From assembly GCF_009873495.1 (NCBI RefSeq), contig NZ_CP046703.1, positions 1 through 64,000 of the forward strand: DNA of 64,000 nucleotides, written 5' to 3'. Below the pieces are notes generated by a model, which did no database searches, had not been told where the DNA came from, and was given only the letters and a program-made list of their open reading frames with translations. Shown piece by piece: positions 46,627 through 57,635 of the stretch (within the stretch, counting starts at the first letter, position 1; each line of letters begins with the position of its first letter). The translations under genes were made by a program, and so were the position numbers. This DNA is from Nostoc sp. ATCC 53789. GTDB lineage: Bacteria; Cyanobacteriota; Cyanobacteriia; Cyanobacteriales; Nostocaceae.

Positions 46627-47175
46627 GTAAGAATATTGGTGAATTCAACTTGATGAAGCTGCGTTGCATTTACAGTGGTTCTTGTTCTACAATTAAGTAC
46701 GCGTAATATCTCAACCTACAATAAATATCTTGAGTTATTACCCTTTCAAATGCTTATGTGATGCATTGGATAGATGTAGCAGTCCAAACGTAAATTTAGG
46801 ACTTATGCATCGAAGAAGTTAGGCCTTAAAGGAGTTCGGTTATTTCAGACTGCTAGCATTTGGTTTTTGATCACTCACAAAAGCCAGCGGGTAAAATCAA
46901 CCTTTTATGCCCGACATTAACCATTCTATCCTCAATTGCTTCTGTCAAGGGTTGAATACTAAAAATTTACATGATTGAGCATAAAAAAACAGGGCAATTA
47001 TATTGCCGCTGTTAGTGTATTAGTTGTTGCTGGCATCTGAAATATTGGCTATTTAGTAGTACTGAGTTTTAAAAAGCTTGGACTAAATAAACTTATTTTT
47101 TAGGTTCGTAACGCACCGAAAGTATCCAGGATGGTGCGTTACGTTCCTAACATATCCTACGTAAGTTGTGAATTA
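46627..47175. other. Intergenic region downstream of hglB
   Basis: 549 bp without a supported gene. A strong stem-loop at 47107-47143 (CGTAACGCACC and GGTGCGTTACG, 11-bp perfect stem) lies about 33 bp after the hglB stop and could end the hgl transcript, although it resembles dispersed GGTGCGTTACG palindromes. A weaker hairpin (ACAGGGCAA / TTGCCGCTGT) is near 46989-47012. The SDR gene starts at the far end. Confidence 0.55.
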
Positions 47176-48690
47176 CTAAGCGATATTTAAGAAGCCGCTT
47201 TGAATCAAGTAGGCGGTATAAGTCATGAACAATTGAGAGTCAATTGGAGGACAAGCAATAGAACTACCTGCCAATGCATGGAGAGTATCTTGGCAGCTAA
47301 TATGGGGTCTTCTCGCTTGCAAGTACAAATCAGGAATAGTCAGTTGTTCATCAGACCAACGTTCCAGTAAAAAGGGTCGCAGAGTGTACAAAGGGTTGTC
47401 AGCAGAAGTCACATTATTGATTAACTCAGATTGCCATTTTTCATAGGGAATCATTTCAACTGAATAACCAAAAGAGCGTATCCACTCAACTAGCATTTTC
47501 AAAGCTGCGGGTTGGGGATGTTGTAAATTGAAAGCCTTACCTATGGATTCTTTTTGGCGTGATAGATAAACGATCGCTTTACTTACATAGTCAACAGGTG
47601 ACATATCTAACATATAATCTACATCAGGGAAATATCCCATTTGTAGACAGCCCTTGGTCATCAAGTTGATAAAGTCATGTGTGTTACAAATGCCTGTCTT
47701 GCTATCACCTGAAATCAGTGGTGGTCTGTGGATAGTTACAGGAAGCCCACGGTCACGAGCAATTTTAACTAACTTTTCAGCTACCCATTTAGTTTGTGAG
47801 TAACCAAGATAAATGCCTTCCCAATGATTGAATTCATCCTGCTCTTTGACAACCTTGCCAGCATAAGCAGTAGATTCAAAAACAGCAACACTAGAAACGT
47901 AATGTACAGGCTTGACTTTAACTTGACAAGCCAATCTCAAAACTTCTTGAGTACCTAAAACATTGGCTGCTTTCAGTGCAGAGTATGGGAAAACATAATT
48001 CAACAAAGCAGCACTATGATAAATAGTATCAATATTGGCAGCTAATATTTGAAACTGTTCCGAACCAATACCTAACAAAGGCTGAGATAAATCGCCAACA
48101 ATAGGAATAATTCTGGAGCTAAATTCTTCCTGCCAAATAGCATACTGTTCCAGATTCTTTTGGAGTTTGCTTTTGCCTTCTTCGGCATTAACAGCACGCA
48201 CTAAGCAATAGATATCCGCATTGGTTTCTTGTAGCAATTCCCGGATAATAAAGGCTCCTAAAAAGCCAGTTCCACCAGTTAAAAAGATGTTCTTGGGTTC
48301 ATCTATAGCTACATTAGATGCAGCACCAGGATGGATAGTAGGGTCAAGAACAGCCTCAGCACCTAAATCTAGAATTGAGGGTGCAGTGTTGGCATTAGAG
48401 GCTACTACCTTTGTATCTTGAACTGGCGAACCATCTTGCACTTCTTCAGCTAAACGCTGTGAAAGAGCTTCAATATTTGGGTAATGCCACAGAAGCAACG
48501 GAGATGGTTGAAATCCGAGCAACTTTTCTAAGTTACTTACTAGAATCATTGCTTGGGCTGAATCCAAACCATAGTTTTCTAAATGTTCTGTGACATCTAT
48601 TTCATCAGTTGCTACTCCTAACAACTTAGCTAAGTTAGATACCAAAAATACTTGAATATCGTCTGCTGTGAAAGACTGTTTTATAGTCAT
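47176..48690 (-). CDS. hglB: HglB (HetM): ACP-thioester reductase
   Basis: HglB releases the finished acyl chain of heterocyst glycolipid as an aldehyde/alcohol. The 504-residue protein has an N-terminal acyl carrier domain (about 8-90) with the phosphopantetheine Ser44 in [10 protein letters not shown] and a C-terminal thioester-reductase domain of the extended-SDR type: [19 protein letters not shown], the YxxxK pair in [14 protein letters not shown], and [20 protein letters not shown] lies 9 nt before the ATG. The start codon is 2 bp from the stop of the PfaD-like gene upstream, showing co-transcription. A hairpin follows the gene. Confidence 0.95.
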   Translation of the reverse strand: MTIKQSFTADDIQVFLVSNLAKLLGVATDEIDVTEHLENYGLDSAQAMILVSNLEKLLGFQPSPLLLWHYPNIEALSQRLAEEVQDGSPVQDTKVVASNANTAPSILDLGAEAVLDPTIHPGAASNVAIDEPKNIFLTGGTGFLGAFIIRELLQETNADIYCLVRAVNAEEGKSKLQKNLEQYAIWQEEFSSRIIPIVGDLSQPLLGIGSEQFQILAANIDTIYHSAALLNYVFPYSALKAANVLGTQEVLRLACQVKVKPVHYVSSVAVFESTAYAGKVVKEQDEFNHWEGIYLGYSQTKWVAEKLVKIARDRGLPVTIHRPPLISGDSKTGICNTHDFINLMTKGCLQMGYFPDVDYMLDMSPVDYVSKAIVYLSRQKESIGKAFNLQHPQPAALKMLVEWIRSFGYSVEMIPYEKWQSELINNVTSADNPLYTLRPFLLERWSDEQLTIPDLYLQARRPHISCQDTLHALAGSSIACPPIDSQLFMTYTAYLIQSGFLNIA

Positions 48691-48692
48691 TT

Positions 48693-50369
48693 TTAAATCT
48701 CCAACAATGATGTAGAACGAACAGGGTGATATTGACTGTAATAATCGGAAGCTTGCAGTCCTTGAATTTTCAAATTTTGAACACGGTACAAAAAGGCTGC
48801 ACCAGTCATAATTTGATTAGCAACATCAACTACACCACGATTATTTGGTTCAGACAGGTAAGAACCGCGTACCCAGTCATTGAAACCGCCCATTGCCGGG
48901 CCACACCAAATTTGATAATCGACTTCTCTACCTTTTTCACCAGAACTCGACCAGCGAGAAGATAATCCTAAATACCAACGGAAAATCAATGCCATTTTTA
49001 GTTTAGGATTATTGACTGCTTTCCCAAGTTTTTCAGGATTCTTTTGGGATAAATAAGCCGCAGTTCCTTCCCATACTTCGGCAATAGTTTTGCGAAAAAC
49101 TTGCTTTTCTAATTTCTCTCTTTCTGCAAGGGGGATGCTTTCAATGGAATCATAAGCGCGATAGAGTTCAAATAATTTCTGTGCTCGCATGGGGAACATT
49201 GTACCCCGTTTGAGAACTTGCAATTTGACTCCCATTTCAAACATATCTGCTGCTGGAGCCATTATCATATCAGCCATTTCTGCTTGGGCTAATAACTTTT
49301 TGGTATGTTCACAAGCCCCAGATTCAACACATGACTGATTGATGGAACCGGTCATTATATAAGCAGCACCCATCATAAAGGCTGCTAATGCTGATTGTGG
49401 TGTACCAATTCCCCCTGCAACGCCGATTCTAATGGGTATTTGGTAATGATATTGTGCTTGAATTTCATCCCGCAAGGCAATAATAGAAGGTAACACACAA
49501 ACCAAGGGACGGTTATCTGTATGACCTCCAGAATCAGCCTCGACGGTAATATCATCAGCCATTGGAACTTTAGCTGCAAGGGTTGCTTGTAACTCAGTAA
49601 TTAACCCTTGTTCAAGAAGTTCTTTGATTATTCTGGCTGGTGCTGGTTGCAAAAATTTAGTAGCAACTTCTCGGCGAGAAATTTTGGCAATGATTTTATT
49701 TTTGATTTCAATTTGATTGGCGCTATTCAATCCCAATCCAGCAACACGGTAATAAACAATGTTGGGAGTCAAGTCGAGAAATGCAGATGCTTCTACTGTT
49801 CTTACTTGATATTTGAGGTATAAATCTACAGCCCGGCGTTCAATCGCAGGTTCGTTGGGGCTGTGGATTAGATTAAATGCGTAGGGCCCTTGAGGTAAAG
49901 CTTGTTGAATGCGATTTATGGCTGCTTCCAAACGTTCTGGAGTTAAACCACCTGCACCAAAGGAACTCAAAATTTGCTCTTTTCCGAGTGCAATGACCAT
50001 TTCTTCGGAAGCAATTCCACCAGCCATTGCGCCGGTAACGTAGGCATATTTCACTCCATGAGAGGAGAGGAAATTCGGATCTCCAAATTGTTGAATGCGG
50101 ATTGGGGCTGCAAATGTTAGGAGTTCTACTTGTGCTGTTGTGCCATTATCACCAGGGGATAAATAACCCTCATTAGTGACACCGATTTTTCCGGCAACTT
50201 TCACGATGTAGCAGGGTTTATTTAACACCATCAATTTATCTTTGATGGTTTGTTTCTCAAAAGATACTGTTTCTAAAGAACCTTTCCAAACCTGGTTTTT
50301 GTTATGCGACCAAGTGGAGAAGTTAAGACCATTATCGTGTTTACTTAGTACCGTATCTACGGTTGTCAC
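48693..50369 (-). CDS. PfaD-type enoyl reductase of the hgl cluster
   Basis: Enoyl reductases of the PfaD class saturate the double bond in PUFA-synthase-like cycles. The 558-residue protein is a flavin TIM-barrel of the 2-nitropropane-dioxygenase superfamily, with [31 protein letters not shown], the FMN/phosphate-binding [19 protein letters not shown] and [17 protein letters not shown]. The frame stays open to 50456, but the first 14 of those residues ([14 protein letters not shown]) are the translation of a CAGAGG dispersed repeat. The GTG at 50369, preceded by GAGGG at 8 nt, is the likely start. It directly precedes hglB in an operon. Confidence 0.92.
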   Translation of the reverse strand: MTTVDTVLSKHDNGLNFSTWSHNKNQVWKGSLETVSFEKQTIKDKLMVLNKPCYIVKVAGKIGVTNEGYLSPGDNGTTAQVELLTFAAPIRIQQFGDPNFLSSHGVKYAYVTGAMAGGIASEEMVIALGKEQILSSFGAGGLTPERLEAAINRIQQALPQGPYAFNLIHSPNEPAIERRAVDLYLKYQVRTVEASAFLDLTPNIVYYRVAGLGLNSANQIEIKNKIIAKISRREVATKFLQPAPARIIKELLEQGLITELQATLAAKVPMADDITVEADSGGHTDNRPLVCVLPSIIALRDEIQAQYHYQIPIRIGVAGGIGTPQSALAAFMMGAAYIMTGSINQSCVESGACEHTKKLLAQAEMADMIMAPAADMFEMGVKLQVLKRGTMFPMRAQKLFELYRAYDSIESIPLAEREKLEKQVFRKTIAEVWEGTAAYLSQKNPEKLGKAVNNPKLKMALIFRWYLGLSSRWSSSGEKGREVDYQIWCGPAMGGFNDWVRGSYLSEPNNRGVVDVANQIMTGAAFLYRVQNLKIQGLQASDYYSQYHPVRSTSLLEI

Positions 50370-50429
50370 GGTAGTTATCCCTCGGATTACAAACAATGGA
50401 TGATAAAGTTGAAGGGTGTTGACTCTGTT

Positions 50430-50550
50430 AACGAACCGCAGAGGCGCAGAGGGCACAGAGTAAGAGAGTAAGAGAGTAATACCAATTCTCTGGGAGATGC
50501 ACGTAATAATTATTAAACGAACCGCAAAGGGCGCAAAGAGCGCAAAGGAA
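50430..50550. repeat. Two dispersed repeats: CAGAGG and CAAAGG types
   Basis: ACGAACCGCAGAGGCGCAGA begins at 50430 and ACGAACCGCAAAGGGCGCAA at 50517, two family members in direct orientation. They lie between the PfaD-like gene and HglC and create a false upstream extension of the former. Confidence 0.8.
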
Positions 50551-50603
50551 GAGAGAAGTTAAGAATTAAGCGGTGCAAGTTGAGAGAGAATTGGTATGAG
50601 ATA

Positions 50604-53600
50604 TTAAGATTCGTCGTTAAGCAAGTTTTGGGCGCAAGCTAGTTGCAATTGAATGATTTCGCTCATTTGCTGACTGTAATCTTGTCTAGCTTGTAAGAAG
50701 GCAGTGTGTGCTTTAGTTATCTTTGAATTATTAGCATTGAGCTTTTGATACTGGGTCTTATTTAAATCGAACATGCTGATGATGCTACTAATTTTTTTAG
50801 TTCTGACGGGTGGGAAAGAAACAGGAATTGGCTGTCTAATTGCGCTTGACTCAGAAGATTGTAATTGTTCTCTCGGTTGAAAAACGTTATCAATGATATT
50901 TTTCGGTTTTACTTCTTCTGGCTGAGGCAAGATGTTAGGGGAATGACTTTCTTGTTGGGTTATGTGGTTGGAAGTGTTAAGATAATCTGTGATTTCAGAT
51001 TGTTGGAGATTAGGTATATCTGGATGCTGTATTTTGAAGCGATCGCTCTTAAGATCCCCAGCAAAATCTTCAACAAGTTTGCGATTTTCTTCACTCAAAA
51101 TTGTAGCAGCAATTGCTTTTCCACCCAAGGTAACTGTTCTCAATGTTGCTTTATTTTGATTAGCGGTTCCTTGAGCCTTGTTGTACAGTGGTGATAAATC
51201 CACGTTCACTTGATGACTGAGTAGTTTTGCTAATGCTTTGACCATTGCAGCATGGTCATCCATCCCTCTACGATTCAGAGAGACTGTGATATGTTCTTTG
51301 TTTCCGAGAATTTTATCAATCCATCGTGAACAGACATTACCTGCGCCTGCTTCGAGAAATATTTTGACTCCATCACCATAGACACGATTTACTAATTGCG
51401 GAAAATCAAGTTCTTGGCACAATCCTTTGGCGATGTTGTGGGCAATAGTATCACTATCAAGTACAATCGGTTGATAATCGGCGGCTGAGTAAAACACAAT
51501 GCCAGGAAGATTTTGTGATGGTAAGCTGTTTACCTTCTTGATTTCCTCGAACTGCGATCGCATCGCTTCACAATGTATCACATGGTCGAAGGGCGCGGGG
51601 AACGCATTGCAACCTAAAGTTGCAATCACTCGCTTACAGGCGGCATCATCACCAGCGATTAACACTTCTTCTGGTGTGTTGATTTGAGTTAAGTAGACGC
51701 GATTCTCTTGTTTCAGGCATTCTCTAACTTGAGATGGAGTCGCCATGAGAACATAAGTATTCCAAAGATTGTTGTTTGGTGAATCTGTTAATCCCCAATA
51801 TTCACGCACAGCATTTTTTGGCCCAGATAATTTATCGCCAAATAGAGGTGATGAGTTTAAGGTGTTACTTCCGCCCTCAAAATCACTCCAAACTCCTTGG
51901 GCAACCATCATGCTAGTTTCACCCAAGCTATACCCAAATACAGATTGCGGCTTAACTTTAAAATCATCTCGGAAAATTGCTGTCATATATCTAGCAAAGG
52001 CGATTTCACTTTCAAACATTGCCAGTGAATCATCTAACAATTGCTTTTCGAGAGTTTCTAATTGTCTAGTTGTCAATTTAGGTAAGCTTCTGGGATAAAC
52101 TAGCTTTTCAACATCGGCAGCCCGGTTGTAAAGATTATTACTTTTTAAGTCCTCGAAGACTTTCGGAAATAAGCGAAAAACAGTCCGGCCAATGCCAATA
52201 TAAGAATTGACTGCTGCGGGATAAACGTAAGCAACTGCTCCAGTTTTACCCAATGGTTTCGCGGTGAAATAACTTCCTAGTGGTGTTTGCCAATCTGTGC
52301 CGTTTTCAAAGGCATTATTTACACCTTTGCGGGCAGATTCAATTTCTTTGAGTAAATCTTTTGTGTTACGTCCTGTAATTGATAAGACGTATTTTGGATT
52401 AGAATGCTGTTGAAAAGTAGCAAATGTCTCGCTGGCGGTAGCTGCTAAAGAAGAACTCGCTTCTATGGTATTTTGGAGATTGTTGAGAAGATCGGAGATG
52501 GTGGTGCGATCGCTAACTGCGATAGGGAACAGATGAAAAGGCATTTGTTGCAAATATCTGTTGTCGCGCTCCTCTTGGCTGGGTTCTTCCGATAAGATTA
52601 AATGGGCGTAACTCCCATCTATACCCATACTATTAATTGCTGCTATTCTGCGTGTGCCGCCTTTATCGACAAACCAAGGTCTTGATTCCATCGCCACATA
52701 GAAAGGGCTACCTTCCCATACTTGCGGTGTTTTGACACCAGACCATTTGGGGGTGGCGGGAATATACCTGTAATAAAGACAGAGAGCGGTTTTGATTAAG
52801 CTAGCAATTCCCGATGCTGTATAGGTGTGGCCGATATTGGATTTAACACTACCTAACGCACAGTGCAAACCATTGCCTACTTTCGGATAAGCTTGCAGTA
52901 AACCTGTGATTTCGGCTTCATCCTCTTGGGGAACGCCACTACCAAAGACTTCTACATAGTTAACCTCTGTGGGTTGAATCTCCGCCATCTCGAAAGCTTG
53001 TTTGCAGACATTGCTGATAGCTGAAGCATCAGGTTTTACCAAAGCGTCACTCAAAGTAGAATTACCTTGTGCGAAACTCATAGCATCAATTACTGCATAG
53101 ATGCGTTCATTATCTTCCTTAGCAGCTTCGTAGCGCTTGAGGACGATAGCACCCGCACCTTCGCCAACCGTCCAGCCATTAGCTTGTTGGTCAAAACCCA
53201 ACGTATTGACACCCGTATTAATTGGTGCAAATTGGCTGCGGAACAAGACATTTTCCACACCACCAGCTAAATCTACTGCACCAACAACGACTGCATCAAC
53301 TTCTCCAGTAGCGAGTAGCATTTGGGCAATTTCCAACGCTTTGAGGGCAGAATTTTCGCCAGCGCTGACGGTGAATGCAGGGCCAGTGAAATTCCATAAA
53401 GCAGAAATTCGACTCGCCATGATGTTGGCGATGTGACTTACATATTCGCCGATTTCTACTGGTTGGTGAATGCTATCTTTGACAATGGTTTCCAGCTGGG
53501 AAAGCTGTTCAGCAGGTAGAGAAATTCCTTGGTTGAGTAAGCCATCCTTAACTTGCCAAGATAAATTCCATCTTTGCTGTAGCTGATGCACAGAGAATTC

Positions 53601-55352
53601 TGTCTCGGCGGCGACTATAACCGCTACATTGCTACCTTCCTGTAGTTTCGCATCTTTTACGGCGCGATCGCTAACCTTCAAGAGCAATAATTGTTGTGGG
53701 TTTAACTTCTCGATTTCATTCGGTGGGATTTTGCACGATAAAGTATCGATTTCAAAATCCTTGATATATGCCCCTACTGGTGCTTTACCGTCTGGTAAAC
53801 CGTACTCTTTCAGAACACTTTCTTGATTTTCTATACCATGCCATCTTTGAGGCGGTAGGGAAGTAAAATGTTGTGTCCCATCATAAATGCTGCGTTCAAA
53901 AGCATCTAAACCATTGCAGTTACCAAAAAAGGCATCCATGCCGACAATAGCAACTTTGGTAGGTGGAACAGGTGGAGTTGATTCAACTGATTCTGCTGTA
54001 TTTCCTTGCTCTAAAATCAGATGAGAATTAGTGCCGCCAAAACCGAAAGCGCTAATAGCTGCCCGTTTAATTGGTGTATTATTATTGGGCCATGTCGTAG
54101 CTGTTCTAACAATTTTATCGGCGGAAATTGTACCTTTTTCTGATGTTAAAGGTTCCGAAACATTCATGGTTGCTGGAATTACACCATGCGACATACTCAA
54201 AATTACTTTAGTCAAGCCAACCATGCCAGCAGCAGTTAGCAAGTGACCAGTATTTGCTTTAGCAGAACCTACCAGAGGTGCAGCTTGATTTTGACCAAAG
54301 AATGTTTCTATGGAGTTAAATTCGGTTGTATCTCCTAGCAATGTGCCAGTGGCGTGACACTCTAGATAATCGATGGTTTTGGGACTAAAATTTGCCTCAT
54401 TGTAGGCTCGTTCAAAAGCTAAGGTTTGTCCTTTAGGATTAGGGCTGAGTAAGTGCTTACCTTTACCATCATTCGATAGTCCATTACCGCAGATAGTGGC
54501 GAGAATATTATCACCATCTCTAACGGCATCAGAATATCTCTTCAGCATCACCATCCCAACACCATCGGCGGGAATTAGACCTCTAGATGACTTATCTAAG
54601 GGACGGCTGATACCGTTTTCTGCATATCCTTGAACACCAGAAAATAACATCCGCACGAATAGGGAATCTGCACAACTTATGGCTCCAGCTAACATAACAT
54701 CAGCTTTGTGTGACCATAAGTAATGAGATGCTAGTTTAATCGCATAAAATGATGACGAGCAAGCAGCATCCAGACATAAATTAATCTGGGATAAAGATAG
54801 AGCTTGAGCTACAATAGATGCTGGTAAACCAGATATCATTGCATTGTATAAAGATGCTTTAGTTGTACTTGGGACAGCTAAATCAAAGTCTTCATACTGC
54901 AAAAGTTCTCTGACAGCAGGATTAATAGCTTGCTGGTAAATTGGAGAGAATAACTGATTAGATAGTTTTGTCGGGAATGACAAATTACCTAAAATTACGC
55001 CACATTTTGCTAGAACAGTTTGATTACCCCAATAACCACTTTGTTCAATTGCTTGTTTAGCGGCATACAATGACCATTTGAAGGTGTTATCTAAACCAGC
55101 AACAAATTCTGATGGTAGATTATATTCAGATGGATTAAACTGGAAGTTGCGGATGTATCCGCCTTTAAGGGAGTAGGTTTTGTCTGGTGTACCTTTAACT
55201 GGATTGTGAAATATTGTCGGATCTACTCCGATTTCTTCGACGGTTGCAGAGGATGTAGAATCTTTTTGATTAACGATGTTTTGCCAGTATTCTTCAGGAT
55301 TTTTGGCATCGGGGAATAGGCATGATAATGCGATGATGGCTATTTTTTCCAC
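50604..55352 (-). CDS. hglC: HglC-like PUFA/PKS-type synthase subunit (KS-CLF-AT)
   Basis: A 1582-residue subunit. The first ketosynthase (about 1-450) is complete, with Cys198 in LDAACSSSFYAI, His333 in ECHATGT and His370 in KANTGHL. The second KS-like domain (about 470-930) has VSAGENSALKAL where the catalytic Cys should be, so it is a chain-length-factor type. An acyltransferase-like domain (about 1090-1370) has GYSLGE in place of GHSxG. The last ~40 residues form an amphipathic helix resembling repeats in HglE. This matches the KS-CLF organisation of PfaC, with an AT in place of its dehydratases. The start is a GTG with GGAG about 11 nt upstream. Confidence 0.9.
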   Translation of the reverse strand: MEKIAIIALSCLFPDAKNPEEYWQNIVNQKDSTSSATVEEIGVDPTIFHNPVKGTPDKTYSLKGGYIRNFQFNPSEYNLPSEFVAGLDNTFKWSLYAAKQAIEQSGYWGNQTVLAKCGVILGNLSFPTKLSNQLFSPIYQQAINPAVRELLQYEDFDLAVPSTTKASLYNAMISGLPASIVAQALSLSQINLCLDAACSSSFYAIKLASHYLWSHKADVMLAGAISCADSLFVRMLFSGVQGYAENGISRPLDKSSRGLIPADGVGMVMLKRYSDAVRDGDNILATICGNGLSNDGKGKHLLSPNPKGQTLAFERAYNEANFSPKTIDYLECHATGTLLGDTTEFNSIETFFGQNQAAPLVGSAKANTGHLLTAAGMVGLTKVILSMSHGVIPATMNVSEPLTSEKGTISADKIVRTATTWPNNNTPIKRAAISAFGFGGTNSHLILEQGNTAESVESTPPVPPTKVAIVGMDAFFGNCNGLDAFERSIYDGTQHFTSLPPQRWHGIENQESVLKEYGLPDGKAPVGAYIKDFEIDTLSCKIPPNEIEKLNPQQLLLLKVSDRAVKDAKLQEGSNVAVIVAAETEFSVHQLQQRWNLSWQVKDGLLNQGISLPAEQLSQLETIVKDSIHQPVEIGEYVSHIANIMASRISALWNFTGPAFTVSAGENSALKALEIAQMLLATGEVDAVVVGAVDLAGGVENVLFRSQFAPINTGVNTLGFDQQANGWTVGEGAGAIVLKRYEAAKEDNERIYAVIDAMSFAQGNSTLSDALVKPDASAISNVCKQAFEMAEIQPTEVNYVEVFGSGVPQEDEAEITGLLQAYPKVGNGLHCALGSVKSNIGHTYTASGIASLIKTALCLYYRYIPATPKWSGVKTPQVWEGSPFYVAMESRPWFVDKGGTRRIAAINSMGIDGSYAHLILSEEPSQEERDNRYLQQMPFHLFPIAVSDRTTISDLLNNLQNTIEASSSLAATASETFATFQQHSNPKYVLSITGRNTKDLLKEIESARKGVNNAFENGTDWQTPLGSYFTAKPLGKTGAVAYVYPAAVNSYIGIGRTVFRLFPKVFEDLKSNNLYNRAADVEKLVYPRSLPKLTTRQLETLEKQLLDDSLAMFESEIAFARYMTAIFRDDFKVKPQSVFGYSLGETSMMVAQGVWSDFEGGSNTLNSSPLFGDKLSGPKNAVREYWGLTDSPNNNLWNTYVLMATPSQVRECLKQENRVYLTQINTPEEVLIAGDDAACKRVIATLGCNAFPAPFDHVIHCEAMRSQFEEIKKVNSLPSQNLPGIVFYSAADYQPIVLDSDTIAHNIAKGLCQELDFPQLVNRVYGDGVKIFLEAGAGNVCSRWIDKILGNKEHITVSLNRRGMDDHAAMVKALAKLLSHQVNVDLSPLYNKAQGTANQNKATLRTVTLGGKAIAATILSEENRKLVEDFAGDLKSDRFKIQHPDIPNLQQSEITDYLNTSNHITQQESHSPNILPQPEEVKPKNIIDNVFQPREQLQSSESSAIRQPIPVSFPPVRTKKISSIISMFDLNKTQYQKLNANNSKITKAHTAFLQARQDYSQQMSEIIQLQLACAQNLLNDES

Positions 55353-55658
55353 GATTTATATGCTCCGAGTTTGGGTATTTAGCAAGAGATAATTAAAAGG
55401 CAGGATTTACGCTGTTCCCCAAACTTTGAACGAGGCAAGTTATAGCAATCCTAAGATTAAGCTAGCTTGGATAGTTTACAGTAAAGACTTTATTCCTTAG
55501 TACAAGATATCTAGCGAACTCTCTGCGAACCTTTGCGTTTCCCTTTGCGCCCCTTTGCGTTTAAAATTCAACCCTCAATTCGCCACAATTTCACACAAAT
55601 CTGTACTTATAAAACAAGGACTCAAGTCCTTACTACAAACTTTGAATTTCACAGATTA
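55353..55658. repeat. Intergenic repeats between hglD and hglC
   Basis: The 306-bp gap contains a CTTTGCGTTTCCCTTTGCGC-type repeat at 55513-55563, the inverted family of CAAAGGGCGCAAAG, and an AAGGACTCAAGTCCTT palindrome near 55615. No gene or promoter was recognised; the hgl genes may still be read as one long message. Confidence 0.7.
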
Positions 55659-57386
55659 CTAGCTTCTGAGCATTTTCATTGACCAAATAATGGCGTGAGC
55701 GCCGAGCATTCGTGAATAGATTTTACCTTGGCGATCGTGTATGATAAAGTTTGCGATCGCACTACTTGGTGTCTTAGCTAATACTTCACAAGAAACGTAA
55801 AATGTTTCGTTATGTGGTATCATCGCAAATTGTTCAAATTTTTCTACTTTCCCAGGTAAACAACCTTCTTCATGAAAGTGTTGTGTCCAAACCCATAAGG
55901 CGTGCATACTCAAGTCTGTTGTGTAAGGATTTACCCATTGGACAGGGAATTGTCCTTGTTCCTGTGCGCTGAGTTCTGGCCACAGACATTCTGTAGTGAT
56001 TTTTTCAGGGCTGATGTTTAAAACTCTTTTGATTTCTTGAAAAGCCGGGCCGTGAAATAATGTGGCTCCACCATTTTGGTAAAAATCTTTTCCTGTAGCG
56101 GTGATGATATTATCTTCTTCGAGATTGAGAGATTCATAAGTGGGTACATCTGGGATTTCTCGCTGGAGATTGAGTTGGGCGCTAAAATGAAACTGTATTC
56201 TACCTTGTGGGTTTTTACTCGAAATTTTGGCTTTAAGTTCAATTCTTTCAAAATTAACTTTAGAAATTTCTTCTATCTCTAAAAGATGTTCCTTCGCTAA
56301 TGTCTCATTGAAAGTAATCCCTTTCAAAACTTTGAAATCTTGATAATTAAACAACCGATAACCGGGATATAATTGTTCACAAGCATTGATAATCCAGGTC
56401 ATTGCACAAGTTGCTGGTAAAACTGGAGAACCAGCAATAGTATGATCGTGCAAAAATGGATTAGCCTCCAATGTCATTTGGCGACGAATACGATAAGTTC
56501 GTAATTCTGAATCTAACTCTGTAGCCATTGGAACTAGTGGACTACCAATAACAACTTGCGCGGTTGCATGATTGGCATTATCCATTTCCTTAACCAGCAT
56601 CTGTGCCCCAACTGAAATGGGAATTATATCAATTTTTCGCTCTTGAAAAATCTTCTTTAATTCTGCTGTCACCATCCCACTATCCCAAGCACCCCAGTTG
56701 ATAGCGACTACATGACATGAGGGATAAGTTTGCTTAAATATATGGGCTGATTTGTTCAGAATTTCATTTGCGATCGCATAATCAGATTGTCCAGGATTTC
56801 CGTAAAATCCTGTGACTGAAGAAAACAAAACTAAATGCTGAAGTTGATTAGGGTTGACGCAAGTTAAGAGGTTTTCTAAACCTTGAACTTTAGCGGTGTA
56901 AACTTTCTCAAAATCCTCTTCTGTTTTCTTTTCAATTAACTTATCAGCCAAGTTTCCTGCGCCGTGGATGATTCCGGTAATTGGGCCGAGATGTTGCACA
57001 GCAGTGGCAAGTTTTTCTTGTAAAGCTTGCGTATCTGTGACATCGACGCTGATATATTCTGCTTTAGCTCCGGTTTTTTCAATTGCTGCTAGAGTCTTTT
57101 TAATCTCGCGGCTGGAGGTAATTTTGTTATATATTTTTTGCACATTCATGGGGGTGGGCTTCTCTCCTTGAGAAAGAAGATTTTCCATGATGCATTTTTT
57201 CAATGCGGATTCATCAGAGTTTTGAGCGTAATCTGGCTCGGTTTCTAATAGTTCGGAGCGACCGAGGAGGATGAATTTGCAGGGTTGCTGTTGAGCTAAT
57301 CTGATAGTACACTCAGCCGTAATCCCTTTTGCACCGCCGCTCACGACAAAGACAGATGATGGACTAAGCTGGGCTGTTTGTGTCAT
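55659..57386 (-). CDS. hglD: HglD-like ketoreductase-dehydratase
   Basis: A 575-residue enzyme for the reducing steps of glycolipid chain synthesis. Residues about 10-290 are the catalytic half of a modular-type ketoreductase, with SVFVVSGGAKGITAECTIRL for NADPH, GIIHGAGNLADKLIE, and LFSSVTGFYGNPGQSDYAIANE for the Ser/Tyr/Asn site. Residues about 320-570 are a hot-dog dehydratase with HTIAGSPVLP, matching HxxxGxxxxP. The structural half of the ketoreductase is not in this protein but appears at the C-terminus of the upstream HglE-like subunit. ATG start at 57386. It is the second gene of the hgl run. Confidence 0.9.
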   Translation of the reverse strand: MTQTAQLSPSSVFVVSGGAKGITAECTIRLAQQQPCKFILLGRSELLETEPDYAQNSDESALKKCIMENLLSQGEKPTPMNVQKIYNKITSSREIKKTLAAIEKTGAKAEYISVDVTDTQALQEKLATAVQHLGPITGIIHGAGNLADKLIEKKTEEDFEKVYTAKVQGLENLLTCVNPNQLQHLVLFSSVTGFYGNPGQSDYAIANEILNKSAHIFKQTYPSCHVVAINWGAWDSGMVTAELKKIFQERKIDIIPISVGAQMLVKEMDNANHATAQVVIGSPLVPMATELDSELRTYRIRRQMTLEANPFLHDHTIAGSPVLPATCAMTWIINACEQLYPGYRLFNYQDFKVLKGITFNETLAKEHLLEIEEISKVNFERIELKAKISSKNPQGRIQFHFSAQLNLQREIPDVPTYESLNLEEDNIITATGKDFYQNGGATLFHGPAFQEIKRVLNISPEKITTECLWPELSAQEQGQFPVQWVNPYTTDLSMHALWVWTQHFHEEGCLPGKVEKFEQFAMIPHNETFYVSCEVLAKTPSSAIANFIIHDRQGKIYSRMLGAHAIIWSMKMLRS

Positions 57387-57427
57387 AAATCCTCGTGAAT
57401 ACCTGCATAAATTGGGGTTTTTGATAT

Positions 57428-57585
57428 ACGAACCGCAAAGGGCGCAAAGGACGCAAAGTAAGAGAAATTGGCAATCTTGTAATAGGAAGTAAAAAGTAAT
57501 GCACTATAGCAGCCCTAAAAAATTTGTGAAGTTCTCTGTTTATTTCTTTTTTTCTTTGCGCTCTTTGCGTCCTTTGCGGTTCGTT
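57428..57585. repeat. Facing pair of CAAAGG dispersed repeats
   Basis: ACGAACCGCAAAGGGCGCAA at 57428 faces TTGCGTCCTTTGCGGTTCGT ending at 57585, with about 90 bp between. The pair sits between hglE and hglD. In RNA it could form a long hairpin within the operon. Confidence 0.85.
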
Positions 57586-57635
57586 AAAACAGGAACTTTC
57601 ACAACTCAAATAAGACTGCTATATCAAAGAACTAA

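Noticed and set aside
46989..47012. Hairpin considered as the hgl operon terminator
   Set aside because: It is weaker and farther from the hglB stop than the 47107-47143 stem-loop, and neither is followed by a clear T-run on the minus strand.
57364..57609. 81-residue minus-strand open frame between hglE and hglD
   Set aside because: Its sequence (QRTQRAQRKK, LRPLRPLRFV) is the translation of the CAAAGG dispersed repeats.
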